Positions 17,301-31,700 of a DNA stretch of 64,000 nucleotides are shown here, piece by piece (position 1 is the stretch's first letter; the number at the start of each line of letters is the position of its first letter). The stretch lies in the NCBI GenBank assembly GCA_964036275.1, contig OZ038436.1, positions 6,420,482 to 6,484,481 on the forward strand, written 5' to 3'. Both the position numbers and the translations under genes were made by a program. This stretch comes from Litoditis marina. Its lineage: Eukaryota > Nematoda > Chromadorea > Rhabditida > Rhabditidae. The notes beneath the pieces are model-generated. The model was not told the origin of the DNA. It saw only the letters and a list, made by a program, of their open reading frames with translations, and ran no database searches.

Positions 17301-20300
17301 AAGAGAAATTATCCGAGAACAACCTACTTCTCACTTTTTTCTAACACTAACTAAATTCCTTTTAATATACTCTCCTAAATCCCTTAACTATACCGACTAT
17401 TTTCGTATACCCCATCTATTATACTATAGCCCCCCCCCCACAAACCTTGCCTAGTAGCTCCTCTCGCAAGTACTTGGGTACTGTATAATCCATTCGATTC
17501 ATCGCATACCAAATGGCTGTCCGCTTCATTGCAATTCACATCGCAGCCCCAGGCGATCATCGAACGATTCCACGAAACTATCAAACCTATCTGAAACACT
17601 TGAATGAAATATAAGACAAATGTCGTATGCATAATAATGTCTCAATCCCACAAAAAGGAGACCATTTCCAAGGAAATATATCAAACTGCCTGATGAGAGC
17701 GAAAAAAAGCAAATTTACTGAAATTTGTCCAAAGAGCAGCGCGTATTGCAATTCTTCGGACTATTTGGAGAACGCTGCTAGAAAATTACCATTCATGTTT
17801 ATGAGAATGAGCTGTTCGTATTTAACGCATTCCAATGTTTCACCTCTTTCTTGGCGGATCTCGGGATTCGCACGACTGTCTTGTCATTCTTCAGTGTCAC
17901 TGTGGCACCAGAAACCAACTGCATTCGATAGGACCAATTGCGGAAATCAGTGAAAACCTGCGAGGAAAAGATGGAAAAACCGCAACTTCAACTCTGTGAT
18001 GGTTTTTTGATGCATTCAACAACAAAGACTGCCGCCAAAATTTCCGGTAGTTCACTAGAAACTTAAAAAACGAGAGAGCATGGAGGTCAATGAGAGCGCA
18101 GACAAGTCTGTTGATTTTATTCCCCTATTTGAAGATCTATTTCTTGACTATTTGCCAGTCGATGAGAGAGTGTAGATCAGTGAGACGCAGATGTGCAGAC
18201 AAAAGTTTGACCTACCTTGAGCACCGTCTGACTTGTTTCGGCTGAATAGACAGCATCTCTTCCGGGTTCATTTACAATCGGCGTCGGATACCCTGAAACA
18301 ACAATAGAATTCCTTACACATACAAATAAAAGTAGAGCTCAGATCTAACAACTGAACTAGGAAACCTTAAAGAGCACACAGTGGAATTTTTAGTCCACTA
18401 ATCATTACAGAAGTAATACCTGGCAGCCACCAAGAAGCGATGACAAAGTTAAAATTCGACTGAAAACATATGAAATTCATGAAAAAGTGGGGGCCCAACG
18501 AATGTAAGATTTGTCTTCTGCTGTGCGCCCCTTAGACAACTACTCTCGAATGGAACAGCTACTGCTACAAAAACCGAAAAATACTTATATACTCAAGTAT
18601 AACTGTTCATTACAAACATACAAAAGTCGTAAAATATTTTCTCAAACCTGTAAACTAGAATCTACAAGTCACAGCTGCGAAAGAGAGAACAACTGTTGAA
18701 TAATATGACAAACGTTATAGCACCTAGAATTGAAGTAATGACAAAAAATGCCAACCATTGTGCACAAAACCAGGAACTCTATAATTGAGTACGTTGAGTT
18801 AACATCTGTGATTTGTAGATTCTAGTTTTCAGGTTTGAGAAAATATTTTACGACTTTTGTATGTTTGTAATGAACAGTTATACTTGAGTATATAAGTATT
18901 TTTCGGTTTTTGTAGCAGTAGCTGTTCCATTCGAGAGTAGTTGTCTAAGGGGCGCACAGCAGAAGACAAATCTTACATTCGTTGGGCCCCCACTTTTTCA
19001 TGAATTTTTCTCTTTTTGTATACATGCCGTAGGTATGTAGTTTGATCTGTACGGTGCAGATAAACTTGTTTTCTTAATGAACCACTTGTCAAGTATTACC
19101 ATCATTCGGAAAAAAAAATATGACGTCAACATTGCAGTTCTAGAAACTTACTTTATCTGCCCTTCAGAATCCCTACGTCATGTTTGAATGAAGTTTCATC
19201 GTGAATTGACCATTTTTAAGAAACTTCCAGCATTCGAAAACATATTTCACGTCAATTTTTTTAAAAGTTGACGTCATCTGGCCTTCTGAATTCCAGAATA
19301 AGTCAAATTTAGATGAAGTTTCATCGTTAATATACCATTTTTAAGATATTTTCAGCATTTGAAATTTTATGTGACGTCAACTTTGCACTTTTCAAAAATG
19401 ACGTCATCTGGTTTCCAGAATCCCAGAATACGTCACTCTTAGATTGAGTTTCACCGTTAGTTGACCCTTTCTAAGATATTTTCAGCATTTGAAAATATAT
19501 GTGACGTCAACTTTGCATTTTTCAGAAATGACGTCATCTGGTCTCCAGAATCCCAGAATACGTCACTCTTACATTGAGTTTCACCGTTAATTGACCCTTT
19601 CTAAGATATTACCATCATTTAAAAATATATGTGACGTCAACTTTGCACTTTTCAAAAATGACCTCATCCGAGCTCCAGAATCCTCGATGACGTCATCAGT
19701 AGAAGACTTACATCTAAATCGATGTCAGTTCATGTGGTGGTATCATACTTCAAATTTTACTTGAATTGGTTAGGACTGAACTGAGTTATAACGCAATTTG
19801 ATTTACCCCGACAGAGAGGGCGAGAGAGTGCACGAAATGAAGAGACGCAGAGACATTTTCAAAGACCTATAACTTGATGGAAAAAATTTTTTTTCGAAAA
19901 AACGTTTGCGCCCCCAAAGTTTGAGTGGGATATCTATCGTGTCCCAAATTTTCAGTCAAATCGGTTCACACATAAAAATTTCCCAGGAGTGCGCACCTAC
20001 ACAGACACACACACACACGACGGAAGTTGGCGCTCTTGATGAAGCGAAAACGTCATAACTTTGCTCAAACTTGACCGATTTCGTTCAAATTTCGAACATA
20101 GCTTGTAAATGTGCCATAGAAAATCAGCAAATCATAAAAAGTTCTGATTTGCACAATTGGACCTTTTTGAGAGTGAACTAAAAAAATGAAAGCGCGCATT
20201 AGCCGGACCAAAGACAAATCTCGCACAGCGCTTCGCGCTGCGCGCGATTCGAGCAACAACCATTCTGTAGCTCTCAGAACTCTATATATCTTAGGCTAGA

Positions 20301-22752
20301 AATATCCCAGTGATATAAGCCAAAATATTCAAAGACAAACTGCGGGAAAGTCATTTTGGAATATTCTTCAACAAATAGCCCGAGTTTCGACCAGAATCCA
20401 TTAAAGCTTTTCGTTCATAAGTTCTTGACTAGTTTTTTTTAAATCAGTCATTGGTTCAATGGGAGATGGGACGTACAAAACATGATTATCGATCTGATTA
20501 AAAGAAGGACGATTATGTGGTCCAATCGCAACGGTTCAGTCCTTTAAACTGCAATATATTCTTCAATTGCAGTTTAAAGGACCGTTGACACGGAATTGGT
20601 CCACATAATCGTCCTGCTTTAAATATAAAAAAGAGAAACGTTTCCCATTGCAACTGACAGCTGAACATTAGCCCCAATCGAAAGAGGACTCGATTGGGAC
20701 AGGCCATTATCCACGGCAATTCTGAATCGAGGATGAAACACGCGAAAACGAAGGGAGAATCGGGCAGAGACGGCAGGAAGGAGACGTCCTGAAACATTCG
20801 AACAAACTTAAAATAAACCTCATCACATAAGGGAGTGTAATTTCCTTATTCTACAAAAGATTTACTATTTTAGATGAAAATTTTACTTTGACTAAACTGA
20901 AATTGTTTTCAACCTGCTAAATAAACTATTCTGAGAACAAAGAGTAATCATACTCCAGCAAAGTTCTCCAAATGATCTTGAAAACGAGAATATCTCCTCT
21001 TTTTCATCGAATACTCGGACCTTACTGGTGTTCTGAGTGTAACCGGTAAAAGTACCTGTAAAGTGGGCGGGAAGAAGTAGATGTGTTTTGTGAGTGGAAA
21101 AGTGGCAGAATGACTCGAGTGAAGAGAGGGCAGACGGGCAGAAACCACACGAACTCCCGCACTAACATCCGAATCGCACGAGGATACGAACACCTGGAAG
21201 GGGTCAAAGTTCAGAGGTCAATCATGGAGGTCAAATTGGGAATACACAGCTCACTTAGAGAGCGATTTATTGGTTTGGAGTTGGTGGCTAACTACTAACT
21301 AGGACATTTCAATTATTCACTTGTTAAATGTAACTAGAACTACGCGTGAATGTGAAAAGCGAGAGAGCATGAAGGTCGATGAGACGCAGACAGAGTCAGT
21401 CAGTCTGTCCGTGTTGAAACTAAGATGTGGCAAAGTCACGTAACAAGCATAAAATGAAAAATATTATATTATCATTATTATTATTACAACTAGGAACCAA
21501 CCTCCGCCAATCTATGTAGAACATTCAATGGCAGATTGACTTCTTCCTTTTCCTCCTTTTCTCGCCAAACAAACACAATTTCATCCAGTCCAATTGAGGA
21601 AAAACCGCGGGACGAAACACACCAAACAGTCGACGAATTGGCTGGAATAAAAACTTTCATACACCAGTAAAGTTGTCCGAATAGTCCGAAAAACGAACTA
21701 CTTTTTCACCAAAAATAAGAAAATCGGTACTTTTGATGAAAGAATCATATATTTTCACGTGTTCACATCTAAAACGGACTACTTTTTGTCGCTTAGTCAG
21801 ACCTTACTGGCCTTCGAAAACTTTGGTTCTAGAGTTGAATGACGCGGATTCGAAAAGGGCTAAGACACACGTAATGATAGTAAAGAATCACTTTAAAATA
21901 TAGAATGTTCGTTTACTTTCACTAAGATTGCAATCGAAAACAATTTCAGTTTCAAATAAAAAATTTTGCCAAGCTAGTTTTCTAGTACCTACCAATCTAA
22001 GTACCCTAGTCGAATGAACACACATCCCAACGTCTAGCAAAATTGAACATTTCAATCTCGAACGTGCAACCCTGTTTAACATTAAGCCCCCTCTACAAAA
22101 CATAGATGTCATACCAAACTATTCACTTTTTCCAATCAATACTTTCAATCGATAAATCAATCAATCAATACCCTTTCGACTCACACTTGGTCCGCTGCAC
22201 GACACAATTGAGGTTCTTCTTCAGTACAATGGTAACGGGGTCTCCCTCTTTCAGTCGCGAATTGACCGAATCGATATCGATCGATGACATCATTTGACCT
22301 CCGACCGGATCGATAATCAGAAGAGAGGATCGAGTGGAAGTGGGGAGGGCACAGGCCAACTCGTCCTCCAGTTTCAACTCGACTATGCGACGGACCACCG
22401 AATTACGTTTGCGGGAAGATTTCTGAGAGGGAAAAATGAATTACGATTATACTCTGATTCACCAATCGATGTCCTTCTACAGTAATCTGTCACGAACAAT
22501 TCATAATTTTGGTTTGAAACTTTTACAGTTTATAGTAGCAAAGGTGCAGAAGATTCTACCGAAATTTGGAGAAAATGCAACAACGCCAATATCGCGAACT
22601 TTGATTTTGGAAGTTTAAGATGGAGAATCAGTGGGTGGAACATATTATAGATACTCCATTATTCAGGTGCTAAAGTTGGAGTGAGAGTATGAGAGAGTGA
22701 GATGGAAAAAGAGGGAAATGTGATAATGGGAAGAAGAGGAAAAGAAGAGAGA

Positions 22753-22785
<33 letters not shown>

Positions 22786-25700
22786 GAGAGAGAAAGAAAG
22801 ACGAACCTTCTTCGGTTTAACGGTGGTGCTCTTCTCTTCTTCCACTGGCCCAGTTGAAGAACTTCCCGGCGCCACACCATCTCTGAAACACATACTTATA
22901 TTTGCTGTGAAACATTGAAATAAGGTAAGGAGGTAAATTTCGTGTTTTCCAACTTCAAATAGCCAATGGTAAACAACTCGGCCAACCGATAGTCAATTGA
23001 AAAAAGTATTGCAGTTTAAAGGACTGAAGCGTAAATCGTTGCGATTGGACCACATAATCGTCCTTCTTTAACCCCATTTGTATCAGTAAGACTGGAGTTT
23101 AATTTCGGTGCGTTTTAAGTTGTTTTTGTACAAAAATAGAATATTTATCTGCCCTCAGACTACAATCTTCAATCCTTCCAGTGATACCAAAGGAACCATC
23201 CATCCCCCACCTGAACATGACACTCCGCTTCCTTTCCGTGATTCCGGCGCCGTCCGCGACGTTTTCCGTCGCGACGCGGCTTCCGGTCGCCGCGTCTGCG
23301 GCCGAATCCGACCGCGTCTTCAGGACTCCGCGGCTTCTATTGGAATGTGTGGTGTCTTCGGTGGAAGGACTGGTAATAAAATATTATCACTCTATTACAC
23401 TTATATTTACTTATGAATAGAATTACTGAATAAAGTATTATTACTTTATTACACTTACATACACTTAAATTTACTCATCAATAGAAGAAAAGCTCAGATG
23501 TGTTATACAAACTTGAAGAAACAGAAAAGTGGTTTGTTTCCAATCAGCCAAATAAGAGTTTGGTTATCAAAAACCTAGACTCCTAAACTAAATATACGAG
23601 ATGTTCAGTGATTGCTTTCTAAAAAACTAGTGTGCCGAAAACAATTAGAACATTTTTTTCTTTATGATAACGAATAAATGAGTCGTATCGTTCGTTCTCG
23701 ATTTAACAAATGAATCAAACTAGACTCATTTATAAAGAATGCGTACGACATTCAAGCGAGCGTGAATCAGAAAATTCTCAAATGAACCACGCTCGATAGT
23801 AACAATTATTACACACTAATAAAGTATCACTTCCCTACGCAGAAAACCCGTTTCTAGTTTAAACTTCTCAAATACACATAAAATTTCGAGATTTTGGGAC
23901 AAAAACACCAAATTAGCAAATATTTAGCAAAAAAGACGCCCGCTTTTCAAATTTCCCAGCTAGTGGAAGAATGATATGGGATTATAGTTGAGATAATAAA
24001 CATATTTCTTTCGGAACAATATATTTGAACTTTGAACCCTATGACCTTTGATTGTTCAGTTGATCTCTTTCGTATTCTTCGATTCGCAGCAACATTGTTG
24101 AACAAGGAGAACAGATTCGGGCGGTAGAGGGCTGGAAACTTTCAGCCATATTTTTATTATTATTATTATTATGAGACTTCGAAATCAATATTTGTAATGA
24201 TAAAACAGATAGTAATGATAAATTTTATCAATGTATCCTTATAGTTTGGAGTTTGATCAGGTTGTCCCATCTAGGTTAGCTTCAACCTCTTCGTATTTTT
24301 TAGAAGATTTATTTGATCCCGTCAAATCGTAGCGATCCTTGTAATTCTTTTCTGACAGAACGTTTACCGATCTTTTTCAAACTGCTTTCACCGAACACTA
24401 GCTCTCGGATAGGTTTTAGGCAAGCAAGAACGATACATTTCTGTCTGATGTGCTGTGTTTGTATTTTGATCTCCCAAGTTTCGGACGAAAAGTTTTCTGT
24501 GTATGTTGATCAAACTACAACTAGATATGCCCCTTCCCCAAGCATATGATTATGATTTTTCGCTCTAGTAACGAAACTTAGTAATTGAATGTGAATGAAA
24601 CCTTTTTCGATTCCTCCTTCATGTAGTCCAATTCAGCCTTTTCATTACAACACGCGGCACACAAAACACGCCCACAGGCTCTGGAAACGAAAGAATTGAA
24701 CATAGAAAATGAAAGAATAGTTAACATATATGAACACAAACTGCACGCCTTACAACAGGTACTACCTCTCTGTTTTGAAATGTGGTCCAAAATATGTATT
24801 TACACAGAAAATCACGCGCACAGACTAAAAATACCTTAATTTGAAAAAAAAACAAGATGGGGTAAAATAACACCAACAACTTCTACTTTCACTACACAAC
24901 TTCCACTTTACTCAATCCATTCACCAAGACAAAAGCTTTACCGAATAGCAACATTTTGTCCAGCTATATAAAGAGCCCATGAAACACTTGTCTGCGCTAT
25001 TGCAAAGAACACGTCTAGTATGCACTTTATAGTATATGGCATAAAAGAAATGAACTTTAATTCAGGAAAAATAGTACTTTTCATCCAAGAAAACCGCCTA
25101 CACAGATTGCAGAGAAGATCACCAATATAAAAAGAATCTACTTTCTTTCAAAATGGCTGAAATGTGAGAAAACAGGGCCATGAAATTGCAAGTTTTGCTC
25201 GAAATTTTTCAAAACTCGAAAACCCGAAATTTCGAACTCGATTAACAACCCTAATTACAGAGAAGAGAACATTATTTCCAAATACCACTTCATCTCTTAT
25301 AAAGTGCGCGAAACACTCGAGTGCTTTTCACCAATTTCTCCGAATGTCACATTTGTTAGCTTTCAACTATGTTTCACTCAAGTAACATTGTCGTAATAAC
25401 CAGAAAGTTAAAAAACGTGTTTTTCACCGCAAATGCTTTTAGTATTGTGATGCGAAACCATGATCACAGGCTCATTTGAATCAAAAAACAGACTCCTTTC
25501 CAAACAAACAGTCACCTCTAGTGTATAAACACAGCAAATTCCATAAATTCTCATACAGGAAATAAATGGCGAGAAAAGCGCATTCGCTTCATGCTTTATC
25601 CTTAATGTTACCAGAATCTATCCAATACTTGCTGATATCTATCTAATCAATAATTCTATTACAAAAAGTAACAAAGAAAGAGATTTACCTGCAATGATGT

Positions 25701-28700
25701 CTCCTCATTAGAAGGGAGAATTTGGTGGAGCAAAGCATGCAAACATGACAGTCCGAATCGGGAATCCAATACGGTTTCTGCTGAAAAATACAACAAATTT
25801 GCAAATATCCCATTTTTCTAGTAAGATTTCGAATCATTCGACTGTTCTACAGAACTGACTTTTTCGACTGAACTCGGTAGCATACCCTGAATGCTCAGCG
25901 TTTTGAGAAAACCCCCCCTGTTTTTGGTCCGAAGATTTGGGCAAACCCCCCCCCCCCTCAAAAATTGTCTGATTTAGCGATTCTCTAAATTAAGGGCAAA
26001 ACCCCCTTATAATGGCTGAGGGGGGAGGGCAAAACCCCCCTGTTTGAAAAAGTCACAACTCTGAGGCATTTAGGGTATGCTCGGTAGAATCTATAATAAC
26101 GTAGGTTGCCTTCGAAAATGCTCCATTTTGATATGTTTAGCAGCAGATGAGCCTTTTTTATGACTTTTCCAGATCATTCATTAGGCAGTGTTTGCGTGGG
26201 TATGCTATCCTATCATGCCTACGACTTTTTTGAGGCAAAATCTGACGTGCACCACAATCCTGATAAAACCAAAGCAACCAGTGGTTCATATATGAAATCT
26301 AGTATCACTTCAATGTTTCACTGCCATTATATATACTGAAAGATCGTACCTTTCCCAGCATTCTCTCGCTTTCTGTCAATCGATTTGCGTCCGTTTCTTC
26401 CCCCAAATCGTGCACTGTCGCTATCGACTGAAATCAAGCATTAGATCAAGTCTGTTTTCAGTTTTAAACACGTGAAAACGAATGATTATCCATCTACATA
26501 CATAAATTTGCACGAAAAGCAGCCCGTTTTCCAATTCTGGTGACATCAAACAAGAGAAAACGGAAGAAAAGAGCAAGGAAAAGTTTCTTTTGTTTGTTGT
26601 GGATAAACGCAGAGAATGAGTTCACCGAGGTCAAAAATCAACAAAAGACCCCGAAGTATGGACCTCCATGTCAGAGAAGTCAACTTAACAGCTAGTATCT
26701 GGTCGTTTATTGCCACCCTTGCCCACCATAAAAAGGCCCGTTTCATGTATCAGAACTACTGATTATGATTACACAAGTGAGAACATACATTTTTGGAGAA
26801 AAACATGTACTGTGAATACACAGATGAAATGCGCACCTCAAATCGAACTGGTTCCGAAACTCCTTCTGCCTCATCATCCAGTGATTGGGGAGATGGCTGG
26901 AAACGAATCGAGTTTCAGACAGGAATGAAAATAAATAATAACTGCATTCGACTGTTTCACGCACTTGATAAATGACAAATGTCACTCTGGTTCTGATATA
27001 CCAATCATTTTTTGAGGAAAGAATAGCAATATCCGAGACATTTATCGTTCAAAATGCAACAATCTCTCACCAAAACCCCTTAAAGAAAAATCGAACAGTT
27101 ACAGGTCTGCTGAGGTCACTGCTACCAAATGCACTCGAAATGCACCCGATTATGGTGTGTGTGTGAGGCGGAGCCTGACCTCACTATATAAGGACGACAC
27201 ATCGACGATAAGACTGATAGTGACGCGTTAGCAACCGCGCATGTTTTGCTATGTTGCTGCGTGTTTGATATATAATGTTTTGCAAGGTTTTCGTCGTAGA
27301 ATATGAGTTAGAAATACTCATCAATGTTTTGAACCCTTTTGAGTCCTTTTGTGTTATATCTTTGATCCCGCCTTTTGAATAAACTATTCGGATCACGCAC
27401 TATTATATATGAAATACAAAGTAAATCCGCCACACCATAGACCATACCATCGCGTGACTGAACCAGTCGCGATACGATCAGATAACAGCCGATATAGCCA
27501 TACACCAGTAAATTTGTCCGAATAGTATAAATCGAAAACAGGCCACCCTTTTGCCAAGACCGGAAGAGATTGGATACAAAATTTTGAGGTTTTAATTTTA
27601 TAGAACAGTCGCGCCTTACTGGTATGACCCAAGATACTAATATTATCACTATTATTATTTACTAATCCTCGGACGAAATCATTGAATTGTTGCTCGTTTT
27701 AACTGCATTCGAGTGTTTCACGCACTTCATAAAAGTCACTCTAGCTCGAATATATAATGTTTATATTTCCGATGCTAACCCCGTGAGGAATATAAAAAAA
27801 CACAATGCAGGAGAAAACAGCAACATTTACGGAATTTAAGGTGTTTACATTTGAACATACAAATAGTATTATATTGTAAACTATCATTATTTTCGTTTTT
27901 ATTAAAAGTATAGAAAACCGAACCTGTTCCCTATCCGAGAATCCACTTTCAATGGCTGTTTCCAGTCCATTTTCCACCATTTCGTTTCTCTCTTTTTCTT
28001 CATCCAAAACCGAGACTTCGAGCATGGAATTACTGGAATAATGCTTACTTTTAGCCTTTTTTATTCACCTTTTTGTTTACTTTTGTTGGTTCAAGTTGTT
28101 TACTTCTCGATTTTCGAGGAGTTCTTCGAAGTTGTTCGAGGATAAAAGTATTTCAGTGGGTAAAATTTGGTTTACAATCAAAAATGACAAAAAAACAAGA
28201 ATTGAGTCGGTCCTGTAGTCCTGTTGTCAAAGAAGAGATATTGATGATGACATGGCTAAATAACAAATAACCGTATTGAAAATCGGGTGTTTAATCTAAG
28301 GGATGCTACGTATAGGTTCGGAAGAAAAACCTATTCACTATTCTAACTAAACACAACAACAGCTTCCAGAAAAAATAGCCCACCTGCCAATTTCTTCAGC
28401 TTCAGTTGCATTTTCTTCATCGACCACTGCTATTTCCGCGACGGAAACATCGGCGAAATCACTAAAATGGGAAAGAAGTTTTTACATTTATGAATGTTGC
28501 GATAGAAATCATTTAAAGAAGGACGATTAAGTAGACAAATTCCAATTACCAACGCCTCAGTCCTTTAAACTGCAATACATTTTCAATTGCAGTTTAAAGG
28601 ACCAATTGCATAAAGAATTGGTATTGGTCCACACAATCGTTCTACTTTTCGTGAACGTGAGCTAGAAAAGGAGGTGAAAAGCGATCGCTGAATAGGACAG

Positions 28701-31700
28701 CAGGCAGAGGTGTAGTTTATACCACGAGTGGGTGACGATTAAGCTTAAACACATTGAGCGGATGTCTCATATTAAAAACTGTGTGCGTTGTTTCTCTCAA
28801 AACTTTCACAAAGATAGTTCATTCTTATAAACTACTCATTGTGACACTTTGAACCTTCTGTTGATGTTTAAACTTGAGTTATAGGTCGTAGCTTAATGCT
28901 TTTGAGCTTAATCTTCACCCACTCATACCACTTCTGAGATGTAGGAGATTCGTACGTAAAACCCAGAACATACGAAAAACCCGGAACTTTATCTCATAAA
29001 AACTATGTACTCGATCGATATTCGATTTTACATTTTACAGTTCCCAATAAAAACACCCACCTCCCTTCCTCCAGGGCATCCTCCGTGGTTTCGATGTGTA
29101 TTGATTTTTCTTCCATTTGATCTTTTTCCTCTCCAATATGTGTCTCATCTAATACTTCATCGCACTTCGGCATCAATGTCTAAACAACCAAAAAATAGAG
29201 GAAACATGGCCTAAGTTGTAGAATATTCGCTGTTATGATCACAAAACGAGGGTACAAAGGCCAATTATACAATTAACCAGGTTTTTAAGTTACCTAACCT
29301 TTGTAATCTGAAACTAAAATCCGGTTTCCAGTGAAATTCTCAACTATATCGGGCTACCCATCCGGTTACCCGCCCAAATAATCGAGATAAAGGATAAGAA
29401 TTCCGCCATAAAACGAGTAATATCAGTGTCTAACCTGTTTATTTCGTGTCTCCTCCTCCTCTTGGCAACTAGCCAACTTCTCGCCATCCATATTCGGCTC
29501 AACCAGAGAATCCACAGCCGATTCCATAGCACAATCTTCATTCTTCTCTGTCTACAATGGAGGTCAAAGATCATAGATCAACAACTAGTTAAATGAAAGT
29601 TATAGACAATATATCAGCATAGAACCAGAACGCAAACCCCATAATACTTTGCTAGTTCGTAGAAAACATTTTTATGACCTCCCTAACCGTTTGACCCACA
29701 AACTCACGTGTCATATCACGTGAGCACAACAAAACTCACGCGCATCAAATAAAAAAAGGCACTCTTTCCAGTTATAATACAAAAGATAAATAGGTTTCCT
29801 CGCGATTCGAGTGGTTTTCCACATACCAATTTATAATTATATACATTCCAATAATATGGAATTATTTTTAGAGATATGAAAAAAAACTAAACAATACCTT
29901 TTCAGAAGAAGCTTGATCCGCCGACAGAGAAACTTCTTCATTTTCCTCTCCTCTTTTTTTCTCCTCCAAAGTTGGTACAATTTGATCTGTAATAAACATC
30001 TTTAATATGCTTCTATTGGGCTGTTTGTTCATACTTAAAACATTCGGTTGTTTTGACCGAAGTTGTACAATCTATACTTTAACACTATAAACAACAATAA
30101 CTGTGACCATAAATCAAATGTCATTTTGTGTGACAAGTTCGGTGCGAAATCATTGACCATATCAAATGAGCCAAATCAGAGGCATATATAAAGAATGGCT
30201 GCAACATTCGAGCGAGCATAAATCTGCTAATACTATTATCGGTCGAGAAAACTCATGATTTCAGCCTAGATATGGCATAAAGGCCGAGCTCCGAAGCCCC
30301 ATTTCGAAAGTATCATTCCCCCGTTAGTAACCCCTTCCACTATAGATTGGAACCTCTCACATTCCCATTCTTTACAATAACCTGTCCACAATAGTTCACG
30401 AACCTTTCATACAGCCTGCCTTCGTTGACACTTCTTCCAAACACTCTACTTCACTCGAATGTTTCACTTCATTCGATTCCCCCTCAATACTCGCCAAACT
30501 ACTTGGAGACGAAGGAGAGGGCGGAACAACACTGAAAACAACCAAATGACGATAAACAACGTAGTTTCGTATTCAATAAACAATTACAAATCGCACAATC
30601 GAAAAAGTGTATAGTATTCATTCCTTTTTCCACTAGATCAGCGAGTTGCTTCATTCGAAAACCAAATGATTATTCTCACGTCGAAAACCAAGCAATTACT
30701 ATGTTGATGTGAAATTGTTAGGACTTTTTTTTCATTTTTGAAGATTACTCCTTTAATAGTTGCAGTTAGTGTGTGTGCATGAACCCAGAAAAATCAATAA
30801 CTTATCCATATAAAATCGATAACTGACCGGCACTCGCTCTCGACTGAAGTAATGATGTTATTCGTCAAAGAAGTGGCCGTCGCACGTGCAGCGTCGACCA
30901 AAAAAGAAACGGAATCAGCTGAAACTACAAACTGCAATTTGAGAAACACCTAAACAAACGCACACGCATTCCCTGTAACCTCCTGACTATTCTATTCCCG
31001 AAATTGAACAATATTTTTTGTTGGGTTTTCCCCAGAACTCATTCTTAATTCGTTTACATGAAGATTGAGACTTGAATTTGTGATACCCGTAAGAATAAGA
31101 ATAAATAGAATAAGACCCGTAAGAACAATAAGCAATGAGACGGTTACGATGAGCCTATCAACACACTTCCTTTCTTTCTTATCGAGTTCGAGTTGAAGAA
31201 TGTCAGAATTCCAATTCAATCATTCCATTCATTCATTTCAATCATTCCAAGAGATTCAATTATTGAATTATCCAAACTCGATTCATATATGAGGAATGTG
31301 TGCAACATTCGAGTGAGTGAGCGTCCAACTACGAGATGTCAACTCAACAATTCTCAGTAGTAGAGAAATACACCCATACCCCAGTAAGGTCAGACCACTA
31401 GACGTTTTTAGATCAAAAGACGTGAAAATTTATGTGTTTGCATACAAATAGACACATTTTTTCTTTTTTTTGGCAGAAATAAGCCCGTTTTTCGATTTTT
31501 TCTTTCTAGGTATTCGGACAACTTTACAGCAATACGAACACAATTCTCAATTCAGTGAACCATTTCTTGAACTGAAACTAGTTAATTTATGAGAATGTAC
31601 CTGGTATAGACTCTTCTTCTACCAAAAGTTCTTCTGTTTCATCTTCTTTTAGAACAACCTTTTCTGGCTCTGAAATAAAATGAAAGAATATGCACAATGT

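Noticed and set aside
23108..23420. Plus-strand frames at 23.1-23.4 kb
   Set aside because: Shadow of the GC-rich minus-strand exon 20 of aka-1.
26793..26975. Plus-strand frame at 26.8 kb (and the overlapping minus-strand 80-codon frame)
   Set aside because: The real coding part is the 60-nt minus-strand exon 15 of aka-1; the longer frames are shadows.
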